Shown here in pieces: positions 63,512 to 64,000 of a stretch of DNA of 64,000 nucleotides. Below the pieces are notes generated by a model. It saw nothing but the letters and a program-made list of their open reading frames with translations, made no database searches and was not told where the DNA came from. The translations under genes and the position numbers were made by a program. This DNA comes from Leptospira sp. GTDB taxonomy: Bacteria > Spirochaetota > Leptospiria > Leptospirales > Leptospiraceae. The first letter of the stretch is position 1. Each line of letters opens with the position of its first letter. The stretch covers positions 62,001-126,000 of the forward strand of contig JAPZTS010000016.1 of assembly GCA_027533185.1 (NCBI GenBank), written 5' to 3'.

Positions 63512-64000
63512 ATGTTCGGAAGACAGCTCATTACCGCCCTCATCTTTGTTTCGACGAGTGCCGCAATTGTAGCACAAGGGCTTCCTTTTTTCTCGAGTTA
63601 TTATTTTACTGACCCCAAGACATCCCTTTTCCAAGTTGATAGTTCGTATAATGGAAGTTTGGCGATTTCAGTACCGTTTCGATTCCCTGCGGAATTGGAA
63701 CTTGGGAATTTTAAATCCAAAGCGGGAGCTTCCTCAGATCCGATTTCTGGTATACAAATATTTTCGACGGTTGTTCCCTTTGTTAGCCAACACCCTTTCC
63801 GCAATGTCGAAGGTAAATTTGACATTCAGACTCGTAGAGAAAATTCTACGATTTTAAACTACCAACCAAATGTTGCCTATGTTTTTTATAGGAAAGGTTT
63901 TACCTTTGACCTAGGTCTTAACTTTGGAATGTCTCTAAACCAGGGAGCCCTTGGCTATGTGGATATCGCAGAGTCTACTTTACGGATTAAGTATCGTTTG
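63512..64000 (+). CDS. Exported beta-rich protein, probable outer-membrane protein (partial)
   Basis: The gene runs off the window; 163 residues are visible. The N terminus (LITALIFVSTSAAIVAQG) is a signal peptide. The mature part alternates polar and hydrophobic residues with many aromatic ones (FRFPAELELGNF, GKFDIQTR, NVAYVFYRKGFTFDLGLNFGMSL), as in beta-barrel proteins. No family is recognised. It is divergent from the phosphofructokinase gene across an 84-base space. Confidence 0.6.
   Translation, partial: MFGRQLITALIFVSTSAAIVAQGLPFFSSYYFTDPKTSLFQVDSSYNGSLAISVPFRFPAELELGNFKSKAGASSDPISGIQIFSTVVPFVSQHPFRNVEGKFDIQTRRENSTILNYQPNVAYVFYRKGFTFDLGLNFGMSLNQGALGYVDIAESTLRIKYRL

Noticed and set aside
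1..64000. tRNA, rRNA, CRISPR arrays, insertion sequences or phage genes
   Set aside because: I looked for CCA-ended cloverleafs, repeated spacers, transposases and integrases by eye and found none; a covariance-model search would be needed to exclude small RNAs.

Overview
The window is a dense, roughly 37-40% GC bacterial chromosome segment that I assign to Leptospira (Spirochaetes). The evidence is two tandem LruC-domain lipoproteins, DUF1574-type proteins, relaxed spirochaetal lipoboxes, many SpoIIE-type phosphatases and cyclase/chemotaxis proteins, and weak Shine-Dalgarno sites. A photoactive-yellow-protein homologue makes a free-living, saprophytic species more likely than a strict pathogen (inference). 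I see no rRNA, tRNA, insertion sequence, prophage or CRISPR array, and no gap of 300 bases or more without a gene.

Layout. 1-6022: a lipid-modification pair (DUF1365 protein and a Cfa-like methyltransferase), an SRPBCC protein, a DUF1574 protein and a secreted zinc metalloprotease. 6033-12092: a co-directional surface-glycan cluster (nucleotidyltransferase-glycosyltransferase fusion, Tyv-like epimerase, Dpm1-like glycosyltransferase, SGNH-like protein, glycopolymer membrane protein). 12118-16227: an active trypsin-like/PDZ protease coupled to a catalytically dead partner, head-to-head with a membrane HATPase protein. 16276-24874: apt, htpX, an NCS2 permease, a probable ClpXP adaptor (SspB-like), a PglF-type dehydratase, a STAS/zinc-ribbon protein and hrpB. 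24949-33712: a LamG-ankyrin protein, a HAMP protein, an ECF sigma/FecR pair, sthA, a class III cyclase and an OsmC protein. 33733-43480: DUF547, CDP-alcohol phosphotransferase, Na+/solute symporter, esterase, dinB, a response regulator/PP2C plus histidine kinase pair, ExbB/ExbD, a UbiE-type methyltransferase and a GGCT-like protein. 43558-47225: two LruC lipoproteins. 47298-50906: an AMP-ligase/ACP fusion, a PYP homologue, a small repeat protein and a chemotaxis transducer. 50946-64000: an O-antigen-ligase-like protein, a DksA-like protein, rpmG (53 aa), a BASS transporter, a class V aminotransferase, alr, a hydrolase, a nitrilase, argB, a GAF/PP2C protein, a coiled-coil protein, phosphofructokinase, and the start of an outer-membrane-type protein.

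The most interesting region is 47298-50906. The 123-residue protein at 48784-49155 aligns with Halorhodospira PYP and keeps the chromophore cysteine (C67 for C69), Tyr42 (Y40) and Glu46 (E44) at a constant offset. It is in a two-gene operon with a threefold-repeat helical protein. That operon is divergent from a chemotaxis transducer with two membrane helices and almost no external domain, and convergent with an adenylating enzyme fused to an acyl carrier protein. I propose a blue-light phototaxis module. The PYP identification is strong; the link to the transducer and to chromophore supply is inference.

Several gene pairs meet head-to-head with overlapping or nearly overlapping start codons (5396-5404, 15099-15102, 42375-42378, 58788-58809), and several convergent pairs overlap at their 3' ends.
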